DNA of 64,000 bases from NIOZ-UU13 sp035528395 (GCA_035528395.1 DATKYR010000192.1:1-64000), one strand, 5' to 3'. Positions 46,820 to 56,377 are shown, counted from the first letter of the stretch. Program-made: numbers and translations. Notes: generated by a model from the sequence alone, not told the origin.

Positions 46820-47281
46820 TTACGCATTGGTGATTTCTTCTGCCTTATTTTTTAGTTCTTTGAATTTGTTCCTGTCCGTTACGAGCGCATTTACCAGGTC
46901 GCGTCTGAGTTTCTGCGAGAATTCGTCTAACTGCTCGATTTCCTGGAGCAAATCGGCGTCGGCATGACCTTCGGCCACCGCCATCTCGCGCAGTGCTCTT
47001 GTTACATCTCTAAACTTGACATTCTGTGGACATTTTACAGTGCAGGAGTAGCATTGAACGCAGCGCCAGATTACAGGTGAGGAAAGAACTTCCTTGCGCA
47101 TTCCAAGCAGTACCTGCCGGATAATCTTTCGCGGATTGAACTCTGGATCCACAGCCGATACGGGGCAGCCAGCAGTGCATGTGCCGCAGGCGAAACAGAG
47201 CTTGATGTTCTCTCCGCCGGGATGGGCGGATACGTCGTATTTAAACTGAGAATCAAGATTTTTGCTTTCAATCGCTTCCAT
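46820..47281 (-). CDS. hdrC: HdrC-type iron-sulfur subunit
   Basis: 153 aa. Two 4Fe-4S motifs, CFACGTCTAGCPVSA (about 29) and CVQCYSCTVKCPQNV (about 74), on the usual HdrC scaffold. It links HdrA to its partner enzyme. No HdrB gene (CCG domains) lies in the cluster; MetV and MetF follow instead, so HdrC probably passes electrons to MetVF rather than to a heterodisulfide site. Confidence 0.9.
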   Translation of the reverse strand: MEAIESKNLDSQFKYDVSAHPGGENIKLCFACGTCTAGCPVSAVDPEFNPRKIIRQVLLGMRKEVLSSPVIWRCVQCYSCTVKCPQNVKFRDVTRALREMAVAEGHADADLLQEIEQLDEFSQKLRRDLVNALVTDRNKFKELKNKAEEITNA

Positions 47282-47326
47282 TTTTAGTTTCCAATTTTCG
47301 ATTTTCGTTTTCTAAAATTTTGGCCA

Positions 47327-48253
47327 TCAATTACGTAATCCTGCTTTTTGAACAATTTCGGGTACCTTTTGTTCCCATTCGATAGCCATTATGTGGACGC
47401 CGGCCACACCTTCAATCTTACGGAGTTGTTGAATCTGCTCGGTTACAATTTCAATCCCCTCGGCTTTTGGGTCACCAGCCTTGGCCAATCGTTCGATATA
47501 ATGATTTGGCACAATGACACCTGCGACCTGGTCGCGCATGTATCTGGCCATTCCCGGAGATTTCAATGGGGTTACGCCGGCTAAGATTTTACACTTTTTG
47601 TGCAGACCCCGGTCACAAACCTGCCTCATCCACTCGGCAAAGCGGTCCATATCGTAGATGCACTGGGTTTGAATAAAGTCTGTCCCTGCGTTAATCTTCT
47701 TTTCCAGGCGGATGACGCGGAACTCAAACGGGTCGGCAAAGGGATTGGCGGCGGCGCCAATGAACATTCGCGGCTCTTTGACCTCAGCTTTTTTTGAATT
47801 CTTGATTTCTTCGCCACTGGCGAAAATCTTTTTATCGCGCATATTTTTGACCATCTGAATCAACTGTATCGAATCAAGGTCAAAAACATGTTTTGCCGTG
47901 GGGTGATTGCCGAAACATTGATGGTCGCCGGTCAGGCAGAGGATATTGCGAATGCCTAAAAGATATGCGCCTAAAATATCAGACTGGATAGAGAGGCGGT
48001 TCCTGTCCCGACAGGTCATTTGTATGATTGGCTCAAGACCGAGGTCGAGAGCCAGTTTGCCGGTGGCAATGCTTGATACTCGCACGATTGCAGTTTGATT
48101 GTCCGTTATGTTTACGGCGTCCACCCAGCCGGAGAGTATTTCCGCCTTCTTTTTAATAAGGTCAAAGTCGGCGCTTTTTGGGGGACCAAGCTCGGCGGTT
48201 ACCGCAAATTTACCAGCCTCCAATACCTTTTCAAGATTGCTGCCAGATTTCAT
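47327..48253 (-). CDS. metF: Methylenetetrahydrofolate reductase catalytic subunit
   Basis: 308 aa. FAD-binding TIM barrel: VTAELGPPKSADFDLI (catalytic Glu), AVNITDNQTA, PIIQMTCRDRNRLS, LCLTGDHQ, FIQTQCIYDMDRF and AGVTPLKS. Reduces methylene-THF to methyl-THF in the methyl branch of the Wood-Ljungdahl pathway. Adjacent to hdrC and metV, as in acetogens whose MetF works with an Hdr-like complex. Confidence 0.93.
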   Translation of the reverse strand: MKSGSNLEKVLEAGKFAVTAELGPPKSADFDLIKKKAEILSGWVDAVNITDNQTAIVRVSSIATGKLALDLGLEPIIQMTCRDRNRLSIQSDILGAYLLGIRNILCLTGDHQCFGNHPTAKHVFDLDSIQLIQMVKNMRDKKIFASGEEIKNSKKAEVKEPRMFIGAAANPFADPFEFRVIRLEKKINAGTDFIQTQCIYDMDRFAEWMRQVCDRGLHKKCKILAGVTPLKSPGMARYMRDQVAGVIVPNHYIERLAKAGDPKAEGIEIVTEQIQQLRKIEGVAGVHIMAIEWEQKVPEIVQKAGLRN

Positions 48254-48315
48254 AATTATAGATTTTTAAGTTTCAATTGTTAACGAGTATCAGACTTCAA
48301 GCATATTTTCAATTG

Positions 48316-48975
48316 CTACAATTGTGCCACATCTTCTCTTGATAATTTTCTTGGACCGCCGTCGTGCGTTTGGCTGAAGTCCCTTGGCTGAGGATTTTCA
48401 GCCAATACATCCAGCTTATCCAACGTTTTGAGCCGGTCGTAAATCAGCTGCCAGCCGCATTTAATATTGTCAGGGTCAACTTCGCATTTGCCGTCCACGG
48501 AGCCGCCGCAGGGGCCGTTCATTAGTGATTTTGAACATCTTGTTATTGGACAAACTCCTCCGAAGATACCAAGTTTACAGTCGCCACAGGCTAGGCAGTT
48601 TTCCGACCACTGGCCGGCACCGTCGTTGGTGCCGCAGAACATAGTATTGAGGGCTGGATAAACCGGCATATCCCCAAAGACGTTCGCTACCATCTGGACC
48701 CCGACTCCGCAGGCCATCGACAGGATTGCGTCGCAGGATGCCACCTGGTCCTTTATGGCTGCGAAGAATTCCGCATCGCATTGTCTTTCGATGGTATTTT
48801 CTACAACTTCAAAACTATCCGAAAGTCTCAGGACAGAAGCCAGAGTTGTAACCTCTCTTTCGCCGCCTGCCAGGCAGACGGTAACACAAGTACCACAGCC
48901 TAAAACGAGAATACGTTTGTGGCCTGCAAGGAAGCCCTTGATTTCCTCAATTGGTTTGCGTTCTGCGACTATCAT
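48316..48975 (-). CDS. metV: MetV, zinc/Fe-S partner of MetF
   Basis: 219 aa of the methylene-THF reductase C-terminal family. Cys-rich: GCGTCVTVCLAGG (about 26), SMACGVGVQM, and CLACGDCKLGIFGGVCPITR followed by CSKSLMNGPCGGSVDGKCE (about 135-170). Needed for electron entry into MetF in acetogens. Its ATG shares one base with the folD stop (TAATG). Confidence 0.9.
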   Translation of the reverse strand: MIVAERKPIEEIKGFLAGHKRILVLGCGTCVTVCLAGGEREVTTLASVLRLSDSFEVVENTIERQCDAEFFAAIKDQVASCDAILSMACGVGVQMVANVFGDMPVYPALNTMFCGTNDGAGQWSENCLACGDCKLGIFGGVCPITRCSKSLMNGPCGGSVDGKCEVDPDNIKCGWQLIYDRLKTLDKLDVLAENPQPRDFSQTHDGGPRKLSREDVAQL

Positions 48976-49868
48976 TATTCAACCTCAAGGCCGGCGGCTC
49001 TTTTGGCCGATTCCACCGTATTATAAAGCAGCATAGTTATTGTCATTGGGCCTACACCGCCCGGGACGGGAGTGATAAATGAGGCCTTTTCCTTCACAGC
49101 CTCAAAATCCACATCACCAACAAGGCGATAGCCTTTTTTCTTTGTTGCGTCCTCGACGCGGTTAACGCCAACATCAATTACCACAACTCCATCTTTTACC
49201 ATATCCGCGGTAACGGTATTCGGCCTACCGGCGGCGGCGATAACAATATCCGCCCGCTTTGTGTGAGAGGGAAGGTCCTTGGTGCGCGTATGGCAGACGG
49301 TTACGGTGGCATTTGCACCGGGCTTTTTCTGGATAAGCATATTCGCCAGTGGCTTGCCGACTATGTTGCTTCTTCCGACGATTACTACCTCAGCCCCCTC
49401 AATTTTTACACCGCTGCGTATCAATAGCTGAATAATGCCGTGTGGTGTGCAGGGCCGAAACGCCTTTTCACCTACAACCATTTTGCCCACATTCATCGGA
49501 TGAAATCCATCGACGTCTTTGGCTGGGTCAATTGCAAGCAGGACCTCGGCCTCGTTAAGGCCCTTTGGTAAGGGCAATTGGACCAGGATGCCGTTGATTT
49601 TCGAGTCTTTGTTCATTTTATCAACCAGTGCCATCAATTCTTCCTGTGAGGTTTCGGCAGGCAGGCGGTTGTCATCGGAATAAATTCCTATATCTTCGCA
49701 GGCACGCTCTTTGGCGGTAACATAAGACTGTGAGGCGGGGTCTTCGCCGACTAAAATGACTCCCAGTCCGGGAACAATGCCCTGCTTTTTTAGTTTGGCC
49801 ACTTCGTCTTTCAATTCTGCCCGCATGTCGGCGGCCACTTGTTTTCCATCTATAATTTGTGCAGTCAT
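48975..49868 (-). CDS. folD: Methylene-THF dehydrogenase / methenyl-THF cyclohydrolase
   Basis: 297 aa, usual length. VTAKERACEDIGI carries the catalytic Lys; GILVQLPLPKGL and DVDGFHPMNVG are family marks; GRSNIVGKPLANML and DVGVNR bind the nicotinamide cofactor. Performs both steps from formyl-THF to methylene-THF, so no separate cyclohydrolase is needed. Confidence 0.96.
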   Translation of the reverse strand: MTAQIIDGKQVAADMRAELKDEVAKLKKQGIVPGLGVILVGEDPASQSYVTAKERACEDIGIYSDDNRLPAETSQEELMALVDKMNKDSKINGILVQLPLPKGLNEAEVLLAIDPAKDVDGFHPMNVGKMVVGEKAFRPCTPHGIIQLLIRSGVKIEGAEVVIVGRSNIVGKPLANMLIQKKPGANATVTVCHTRTKDLPSHTKRADIVIAAAGRPNTVTADMVKDGVVVIDVGVNRVEDATKKKGYRLVGDVDFEAVKEKASFITPVPGGVGPMTITMLLYNTVESAKRAAGLEVE

Positions 49869-49874
49869 TTGTTA

Positions 49875-51854
49875 TTACACTCCGTTTTCAGACAGATACT
49901 CTATAAATTTATGCGGCTCAACTGAGGCTAATTGCTCAAAAATTACTCGTTTTTTATCGACTCCTGCTTTTTCCAGTGCATTATTAAGGCGTTCTAATCT
50001 TTTAGCAGCCCGAGTTGAGCCTGCCAGATATTGGCAGTTCTCTAGGTGGCAGCCGAGAATCATCACTTTTTGTGCTCCACATTCCAGTGCTCGTAAGACA
50101 TCTCGCAGGTCAACTTTCCCGGCGCAGGGAACCCGAATTAGCTGAGCTTGTTGTCCCCACTGCGAACCGATAGTTGCCGCTGCGGTTGCCGCGGGATAAG
50201 CGGAATTCTCACAGGCAAAAACTGTTATTTGAGGTTTGTCGCCAAGCTCTGCTGCTACTTGCTCATCGGAATATCGTGGCAATTGGATAGCTCCTGTGGG
50301 GCATTCGGCTGCACATATTCCGCATCGCTGACAGGTTACCGCTGAAACGGAGGCGGCTTTATTATCAATATCGATACTGATGGCGGCGTGCGGACATATC
50401 CGCATACAGGTCAAACACAGAACGCACTTATCTTCATCGACCACCGCTGCGTCATCGAGAACCTCTATTTGTTTGTTTTTAAGCAGTTCGTGGATTTCGT
50501 TCGCTGTTGCTAATCCGTCAGTCTGAGGGTCTCTAAGCTCATCTGTATCCGGCGCCGAACCTACAGCGAAAATACCTTCACGGTTTGTCTTTGTGGGCAA
50601 AAGCCAAACGCTGTCCGCCTGTAAGTCGTCGGCTGGACCGGGTCGCAGCCCTTCGATGAGGCTAAGAAGCTCAGAGGTATCTGCGATGGCGCTATCGGCC
50701 ATAACCACCAGGTCGAATTCTTCATCAACTTGGTACCCGATTAGCGGCTCTTCCACACTCACAACTTTTTTAGAGCCTCTATCCGAAATTGTTGGCGGTG
50801 ATTCGTATTTTACTATTACTACACCGGCTTCTCTGGCCCGCCGGTACAGGGCTTCCATGCCGGTTGCGGCCACACGGATATTATGGCAGTATAATTTTAC
50901 CTCAGCTCCGAAACGTTTTGCCAGCAGCTCTGCTGCGGAGAGTACCTGGGCCGATACGCGTTTACCTTGTTCGCCGAGGGTGTCCATAACTATGGCAATG
51001 CGTTTGGGAATTGCTTCGCCGTTATGGACCAATTCAGCCAGTTCCGACTTTTTCGTGGCCGGGCCTGGGGCTAAAACAATTGCTCCTGCGGAGAGTTTTT
51101 GCTCTGTGCCGTTCGAGGTAACCAGTGCGGTGAAATTGCCGAATTCTCCTTCCAGGGATTTCAAGGTTGAGGAGGTTTGGACGCGGATTTGCTTATCATT
51201 TTTTACCTGCCGGATAAGCTGGTCCACTTGATTTTGCACAAGTGCCTCGGTCTGGGACCAATCAGAAGCGACATAGCCGTAAAGTTCCGGCGTTTCTGCC
51301 ACTGCCGCCCCTAACTTTTCGCTGCATTCGACCAGCGTAACGTGATGTCCGAGTTGAGACAGGGTAGTGGCTGTCTGCATTGCCGCAACAGTCCCGCCGA
51401 GGACCAGCACATTTTGATTTACGCTGGTCTTCTTTGATTTGACGGCTGAGGCCATCTTCACCCGTCGAACAGCAGCGGTCAGAGCTTCTTTTGCTTTATC
51501 CGTGGCGGCCTTGGGAGTCTTGGCGACCCAGCCGCAGTGCTCACGAATATTTACAGACCACAAAAGTCCATCATTCAAATTAACACTTTGTATTGCTTCG
51601 TGGAGAGTCTTATCGAAAATCTCCCGGTCGCAGGCTCCTATTACCAGGCGTTCTATATGTGTTAGGGATTTTATCGTTTTGGTACAATCCTTTTGTTGGC
51701 AGAATTTCGAGCAGAGCTTTACTGTTGCTACTTCCGCCAGTCCGCTTAGGTGCTCTGTGAGCTGGTCAAAATCGAGCCGGCTGCGCAACGTCCCGGCGCA
51801 GTCGCACAGCACTATCCCCACATCGCCGTTAGTTTGTTCAGCCTTCTTAATCAC
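49875..51854 (-). CDS. QmoB/HdrA-like flavoprotein with C-terminal MvhD-like domain
   Basis: 659 aa from GTG 51854. An HdrA-type N-terminal domain (GIVLCDCAGTLRSRLDF; VIGACDREIF) leads to an FAD-type fold (VLVLGGTVAAMQTATTLSQL, about 150), which has lost the strict GxGxxG. Two ferredoxin motifs (CVLCLTCMRICPHAA, CQRCGICAAECPTGA, about 480-525) follow, then a C-terminal MvhD-type domain (about 545-659: GCHLENCQYLAGSTRAAKR). The arrangement matches QmoB. Paired with the QmoA-like gene 3 bases upstream, between fhs and folD. Confidence 0.8.
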   Translation of the reverse strand: MIKKAEQTNGDVGIVLCDCAGTLRSRLDFDQLTEHLSGLAEVATVKLCSKFCQQKDCTKTIKSLTHIERLVIGACDREIFDKTLHEAIQSVNLNDGLLWSVNIREHCGWVAKTPKAATDKAKEALTAAVRRVKMASAVKSKKTSVNQNVLVLGGTVAAMQTATTLSQLGHHVTLVECSEKLGAAVAETPELYGYVASDWSQTEALVQNQVDQLIRQVKNDKQIRVQTSSTLKSLEGEFGNFTALVTSNGTEQKLSAGAIVLAPGPATKKSELAELVHNGEAIPKRIAIVMDTLGEQGKRVSAQVLSAAELLAKRFGAEVKLYCHNIRVAATGMEALYRRAREAGVVIVKYESPPTISDRGSKKVVSVEEPLIGYQVDEEFDLVVMADSAIADTSELLSLIEGLRPGPADDLQADSVWLLPTKTNREGIFAVGSAPDTDELRDPQTDGLATANEIHELLKNKQIEVLDDAAVVDEDKCVLCLTCMRICPHAAISIDIDNKAASVSAVTCQRCGICAAECPTGAIQLPRYSDEQVAAELGDKPQITVFACENSAYPAATAAATIGSQWGQQAQLIRVPCAGKVDLRDVLRALECGAQKVMILGCHLENCQYLAGSTRAAKRLERLNNALEKAGVDKKRVIFEQLASVEPHKFIEYLSENGV

Positions 51855-51857
51855 CTA

Positions 51858-53132
51858 TTAAGCCTCACCTATTACTGCGGCGCTGACCGCTTCGGCCTGA
51901 GCCATACAGGATTTTATGTCCTTGGGAGATTCACAAGCGCCCGCTACAAAGATACCTTCCTGCTGCATTTCGGGCAGAGGAGAAGCATTCTTAAAACCAA
52001 AAAATCCCTGCTCATCAAGCGGCACCAGCAGTGTTTCGGCCAGTTTTGTCGTATCGGACCTCGGCCGAATTCCGACCGCTAAAACCACAAGGTCGAATTC
52101 CTGTTCGCAAACCTGAGAGTCCGAACCTTGCGGAAGAGACTGCGGGGCGAACCGCAGAAGCAGTGTATCGTTCGGGCCTTGTTTAATTTCGTACGGCCGA
52201 GAGCGAACGAAGGTCATATTATCTTTACACTTGTTATAAAAGTCATCGAACCCTTTACCGAAGTGTTGAATATCCATATAGAAGACGGTCACTTCTGCTT
52301 CTTCGTTCAGGTATTTTATCTGTTGTGCCATCCTCAGAGCATACGCACAGCATACAGTTGAGCAGTAATCAGTATCCTCCGGACGGCGGTAAACTTCTTC
52401 TGTCCTTGAGCCAACGCATTGTATAAATGCAATGCGTTTTGGTGTTTGACCGTCCGAAGGTCGGGTAATCTTGCCTGCGGTGGCGAGCTGCTGTTCAGCT
52501 TCAGTACCGGTGATTATGTTTTCCGAGCGGCCATGCCCGTATGAAGTGTTCTCGGCAGGATTGTAAGGTTCATAGCCGGTTGCTACTACCACGCTGTCAA
52601 CGTCTATTTTACTCTGGGAGCTTTTATCCTGCATATTAATTGCATCAAGGGGGCAGGTTTGATCGCAGACTGAGCATTTTTTACCAAGAGCTAACCGACA
52701 CCGCGAGTAATCAATGACCGGCACTGCAGGAGACAGAGCCAACCTCGGTGAAACTATACACTTTTCGGGACATGCGGTAACACAGGCCTGGCAACCTGTG
52801 CATTTGTTCCGGTCAATAAAACAGGGCTGATGTTTTAATATCGCAGTATATCGGGACCCGTTTGTACCGGTTTCCAGCTTGCAAAGCTGGGTGAGAGTCT
52901 GGATGTGGATATCGGGCGAGGCGGCTACGGTTCTTAAAAGCTCATTCGCCGCGCAGACGTTGCAGCGGAGGCAGACGTCCGTGGCCTTACAGCCCATCTC
53001 GACGACACGGCCGCCTATTGTGGCTTGCATATCAATAAGACGGACCTGCAAGCCTGCCTGGCTAAGTCGCTGAGATACGGTTGCACCTGCGATACCCGCC
53101 CCTATAACAAGAACAGTTTTCGTATCTTGCAT
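51858..53132 (-). CDS. QmoA/HdrA-like flavoprotein
   Basis: 424 aa. FAD site VIGAGIAGATVSQRLSQAG at the start; then KATDVCLRCNVCAANELL (HdrA-type cluster), ferredoxin motif CTGCQACVTACPEKC (about 113), CSVCDQTCPLDA, and FIQCVGSRTEE with CSTVCCAYALRMA as in HdrA. Length and lack of the HdrA N-terminal domain fit QmoA. No membrane QmoC is present. Likely a soluble electron hub for folate C1 reactions; partner unknown. Confidence 0.8.
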   Translation of the reverse strand: MQDTKTVLVIGAGIAGATVSQRLSQAGLQVRLIDMQATIGGRVVEMGCKATDVCLRCNVCAANELLRTVAASPDIHIQTLTQLCKLETGTNGSRYTAILKHQPCFIDRNKCTGCQACVTACPEKCIVSPRLALSPAVPVIDYSRCRLALGKKCSVCDQTCPLDAINMQDKSSQSKIDVDSVVVATGYEPYNPAENTSYGHGRSENIITGTEAEQQLATAGKITRPSDGQTPKRIAFIQCVGSRTEEVYRRPEDTDYCSTVCCAYALRMAQQIKYLNEEAEVTVFYMDIQHFGKGFDDFYNKCKDNMTFVRSRPYEIKQGPNDTLLLRFAPQSLPQGSDSQVCEQEFDLVVLAVGIRPRSDTTKLAETLLVPLDEQGFFGFKNASPLPEMQQEGIFVAGACESPKDIKSCMAQAEAVSAAVIGEA

Positions 53133-53161
53133 TCTGTTAATAACCAGTAATTGTTAATAAC

Positions 53162-54925
53162 TTAAAACAGGCCTTGTACTTTTCCTGTTTTGACGTCCAC
53201 ATCAATACGCCGGAAAGCCGGATTGGAGGCGGTACCGGGCATCAGCTTAATGGCTCCGGCTACGGGCACGATGAAGCCGGCACCTTTGTAAACAAGAACA
53301 TCACGGATCGGGAGCTCCCAATCGGTGGGTCTGCCTTTTATGTCAGGGTCATGCGACAAACTAAGGTGTGTCTTAACCATACAGGTCCCTAAAGTCTTGC
53401 TGGCCGGGTCGGCCTCCATAGCTTTGGCTTTTTCCAGTGCTCCATTAATATAAGTTACGCCGCTTGCGCCGTACACTTCTTTGGCGATTAGTTCAATGCG
53501 TTTTCTAAGCGGGGTCTTCAGTTCATAAAGGAATTTGAAATGGTTCGTTTCGCCGCAGGCCTCAATCACTGCCTCTGCCAGCTCGATTGCGCCGTCACCG
53601 CCCTTGAGCCAGTGTTCGGAAACAGCAGCCAAAGCGCCATTCTGCTCGGCGATTTTACGTACAAACTTTATTTCAGCCTTGGTGTCCGTGTGGAAGCTGT
53701 TTATACAAACAACCGGTCGGACTCCGCTTTTCTTCACCGTTTCGATATGAGCGATTAGATTCTCACAACCTTTTTCGACCAGTTCGAGGTTTTCGGTAGT
53801 GTATTCCTCGCTTAGTGGTATGCCGGGCTTCACTGCAGGCCCTCCACCGTGCATCTTTAGAGCGCGAACGGTTGCTACAACAACAACCGCATTGGGTACC
53901 AGGCCTGACATGCGGCACTTCAAATTCCAGAATTTCTCAAAACCAATGTCGGCCCCGAAGCCGCTCTCAGTTACATGATAGTCACCCAATTTGGTTCCAA
54001 TCCTATCGGCAATTATAGAGCTTTGGCCGATGGCGATATTAGCAAACGGGCCGGCGTGCACAAACACGGGCTGGCCTTCAATTGTCTGCAGCAAATTCGG
54101 ATTTATCGCATCGGCCATCCAGGCGGTCATAGCGCCGTCAACTTCAAGGTCGGCAGTGGTAACTTCGTCACCTTTTTTGTCGTAGGCCACGACTATTTTA
54201 GACATACGTTCTCGCAGGTCTTTTAAGTCCTTGGCAACTGCGAGTATGGCCATAATCTCACTTGAGACGGTAATTTGAAAGCCTGAGTCCATTTCGTAGC
54301 CGTCCATTTTTCCGCCTTGGCCAATCCTGATGTTGCGCAGGGCCTGGGCACAGAAGTCCATTGCCCACTTCATTTGCACGCGTTCCGGGTCGATATCTAT
54401 TCGTGTCAGCTTGCTTTTTGCCAGACGGGCATCGTCATAGTTGCGTTCATGCTGCATGCGCGAGCTCAGAGCGACCATAGCGAGGTTGTGGGCGTTTGTT
54501 ATACAGTCGATATCACCTGTAAGGCGGATAGAAAAAGGTGTCAAGGGAATACATTGGGCAAGACCTCCGCCGGCTGCTGAACCTTTGATATTGAAGGTTG
54601 GTCCGCCGCTGGGCTGGCGTATTGCCCCGACCACGCGTTTTCCCAGCTTGCCCAGACCTTCAATCAAACCCATGGCAGTGGTAGTTTTGCCCTCGCCCAA
54701 AGGCGTCGGCGTAATGGCAGTAACGTTAATGTACTTTGCTGTGGGAGCATCCTGGAGGCGGGCGAGGGCTTGTTGATAATCGACTTTGGCCAACTTGCGA
54801 CCCATTGGAATCAGTTCGCTCTCCTGTAAGCCCATCTCCTCGGCAAGTTGGCTGACAGGTTTCATTTCTTCCTCGGCAGCTTCTGCGATCTGCCAGTCCT
54901 TCATTTTTGTTGCGTCAAGCTTCAT
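53162..54925 (-). CDS. fhs: Formate-tetrahydrofolate ligase
   Basis: 587 aa. Activates formate with ATP to 10-formyl-THF, the entry of the methyl branch. P-loop TPLGEGKTTTAMGL (about 73), IRQPSGGPTFNIKGSAAGGG, FGADIGFEKFWN, SGLVPNAVVVVATVRALKMHGG, and PTDWELPIRDV near the C-terminus. GAGGAAAGG ribosome site at ATG 54925. The extra N-terminal 20-30 residues do not affect the motifs. Confidence 0.96.
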   Translation of the reverse strand: MKLDATKMKDWQIAEAAEEEMKPVSQLAEEMGLQESELIPMGRKLAKVDYQQALARLQDAPTAKYINVTAITPTPLGEGKTTTAMGLIEGLGKLGKRVVGAIRQPSGGPTFNIKGSAAGGGLAQCIPLTPFSIRLTGDIDCITNAHNLAMVALSSRMQHERNYDDARLAKSKLTRIDIDPERVQMKWAMDFCAQALRNIRIGQGGKMDGYEMDSGFQITVSSEIMAILAVAKDLKDLRERMSKIVVAYDKKGDEVTTADLEVDGAMTAWMADAINPNLLQTIEGQPVFVHAGPFANIAIGQSSIIADRIGTKLGDYHVTESGFGADIGFEKFWNLKCRMSGLVPNAVVVVATVRALKMHGGGPAVKPGIPLSEEYTTENLELVEKGCENLIAHIETVKKSGVRPVVCINSFHTDTKAEIKFVRKIAEQNGALAAVSEHWLKGGDGAIELAEAVIEACGETNHFKFLYELKTPLRKRIELIAKEVYGASGVTYINGALEKAKAMEADPASKTLGTCMVKTHLSLSHDPDIKGRPTDWELPIRDVLVYKGAGFIVPVAGAIKLMPGTASNPAFRRIDVDVKTGKVQGLF

Positions 54926-55305
54926 AGGCCTTTCCTCGTGTATCGAATTGATTAAATATTTCGCACGGCGTTTTTACGCTCCTGTTTGTAGAGATGGTGG
55001 TATTTGCATAAGTTCCGCATTATCATCGAAAACTACCAGAGCGGGTACAACCGTAGGGCTTTTTTTTTGCACTATTCTGCTATTTGGTTCATTGGTGTGT
55101 GATTATTAGTGTATCAGGTAACCAGGTCGTGGATATCAGGGTGTCAGGTTATCAGGGTAAATTCGGTTTTTCTGATTTACTGCTTCTTCTGTTATCCTGA
55201 TAACCTATTCTTCTGATATTCTGCAACCTGATATCCTAAATAACCTGATAACCTACTCCACCACTCACCGGGTTATTGTTTCATGCCTTTGCCAGGTTAA
55301 TCTTT
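54926..55305. other. Gap between acsE and fhs with AACCTGATA repeats
   Basis: 55110-55260 is built from variations of TATCAGGTTATCAGG and its complement CCTGATAACCTGATA, able to pair with each other (for example 55143-55154 with 55195-55207). A 32-codon minus-strand frame from GTG 55072 to 54974 (contains VVPALVVFDDNAELMQIPPS) is present without a ribosome site; I do not call it a gene. Poly-A (minus strand) at 55061-55068. Confidence 0.6.
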
Positions 55306-56124
55306 CTATGCTGAGCTATAGGCCCTCAAGAAAGAATCTGAGTATATTTGCTTGTTCATCAGCATTTCAGCGGTGGCTACTATGTTCATCAGGTCCTGGT
55401 CGAGGACATCGACGATAGCTGAGTCCAGGCCGCGGGAAATAGCCATAGCGAGGAATACTCGGTTTATCAGGCTTCTTTCCGATGCTCCCTGAGATAGATT
55501 CGACAGGCCTATTGTCATATGCGGGGCCGGGTCTGACAGATATTTTATCTGGTCCATCGCAGATAAGATATTGCCGGGCTGGACCTGGGCGTTCGGTACT
55601 TTTACCGGCAGAATGATGGGATCGATGAACAGCCGCTGGGTGTCAAATCCCTTTTCCATCGCCTTTGATACTATTTCTGCCGCTATGGCTACACGAGTAT
55701 CGATGTCCTGGGGGACACCGTTTTTGTCCATAGTAAGGGCGATAATGCTGGCTTTCGCGCCTGCCTGGTTGGCCATTTCTATGTATTTGTCGAATATTTC
55801 TTCGTCGCTTTTCTTGTTCAATGGTGTTGAGTTCAGCATGACGCCGTTCTCGGCGTTAATGACCTTTATGCCTGCTGCGATAACAGCCGGTTTCTGGGAA
55901 TCGAGGCTAAGAGGTGTTGAACATGTTTCCTGAATGGTCTCAACCAGCCACTGCATGGTACCTTCCTGGTCAGCAGCAGCGGTGCCAACATTTACATCCA
56001 GATATGCGGCACCTGCATCGGTCTGCTTTTTTGCTAATTCCTGAATGACTTTCTTGTCTTTATCTGCGATAGCCTGCTTGACATTGGTGAACATCCCATT
56101 GATTCGTTCTGCAATTAATATCAT
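55306..56124 (-). CDS. acsE: Methyl-THF:corrinoid protein methyltransferase
   Basis: 272 aa, TIM-barrel pterin-binding family. Moves the methyl from methyl-THF to the corrinoid Fe-S protein AcsCD. ILIAERINGMF at the start, AAYLDVNVGTA, PLSLDSQKPAVI (Asp for pterin binding), FIDPIILPV, and GLSNLSQGASERSLIN are family signatures. Strong AAGGAAGG ribosome site. Confidence 0.93.
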   Translation of the reverse strand: MILIAERINGMFTNVKQAIADKDKKVIQELAKKQTDAGAAYLDVNVGTAAADQEGTMQWLVETIQETCSTPLSLDSQKPAVIAAGIKVINAENGVMLNSTPLNKKSDEEIFDKYIEMANQAGAKASIIALTMDKNGVPQDIDTRVAIAAEIVSKAMEKGFDTQRLFIDPIILPVKVPNAQVQPGNILSAMDQIKYLSDPAPHMTIGLSNLSQGASERSLINRVFLAMAISRGLDSAIVDVLDQDLMNIVATAEMLMNKQIYSDSFLRAYSSA

Positions 56125-56206
56125 AGTAAATACCTTCCTTTCCTATTCCATATCTTGCAAAGTGGATTTTGTATAAATTTCGCAATCCGAAACAATATCA
56201 ACTGTA

Positions 56207-56344
56207 CTAAAGTGCCTAAAGTGACAGCTTCGCTGTCATTCTGAGCGGAACGCAGTGGAGCGAAGAATCTCCTTATTGCTCAGGAGATGAGATCCTTCGG
56301 CTCCACCTTAGGATGACACTTACGTGTCACTTTAGGCACTTTAG
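56207..56344. repeat. 138-base MITE-like element with 20-base perfect terminal inverted repeats
   Basis: CTAAAGTGCCTAAAGTGACA (56207-56226) and its exact complement (56325-56344) flank a palindromic core beginning TGTCATTCTGAGCGGAACGC and ending TTAGGATGACA. The CTAAAGTG word recurs at 56345-56375 and in the gaps around 58128-58200 and 58575-58595. Confidence 0.75.
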
Positions 56345-56377
56345 GCACTTTTAACTTTAGTCACTTTCTAACTTCCT

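Noticed and set aside
54974..55072. 32-codon minus-strand frame between acsE and fhs
   Set aside because: Protein-like composition, but no ribosome site and no recognised relative; could be chance or a relic.
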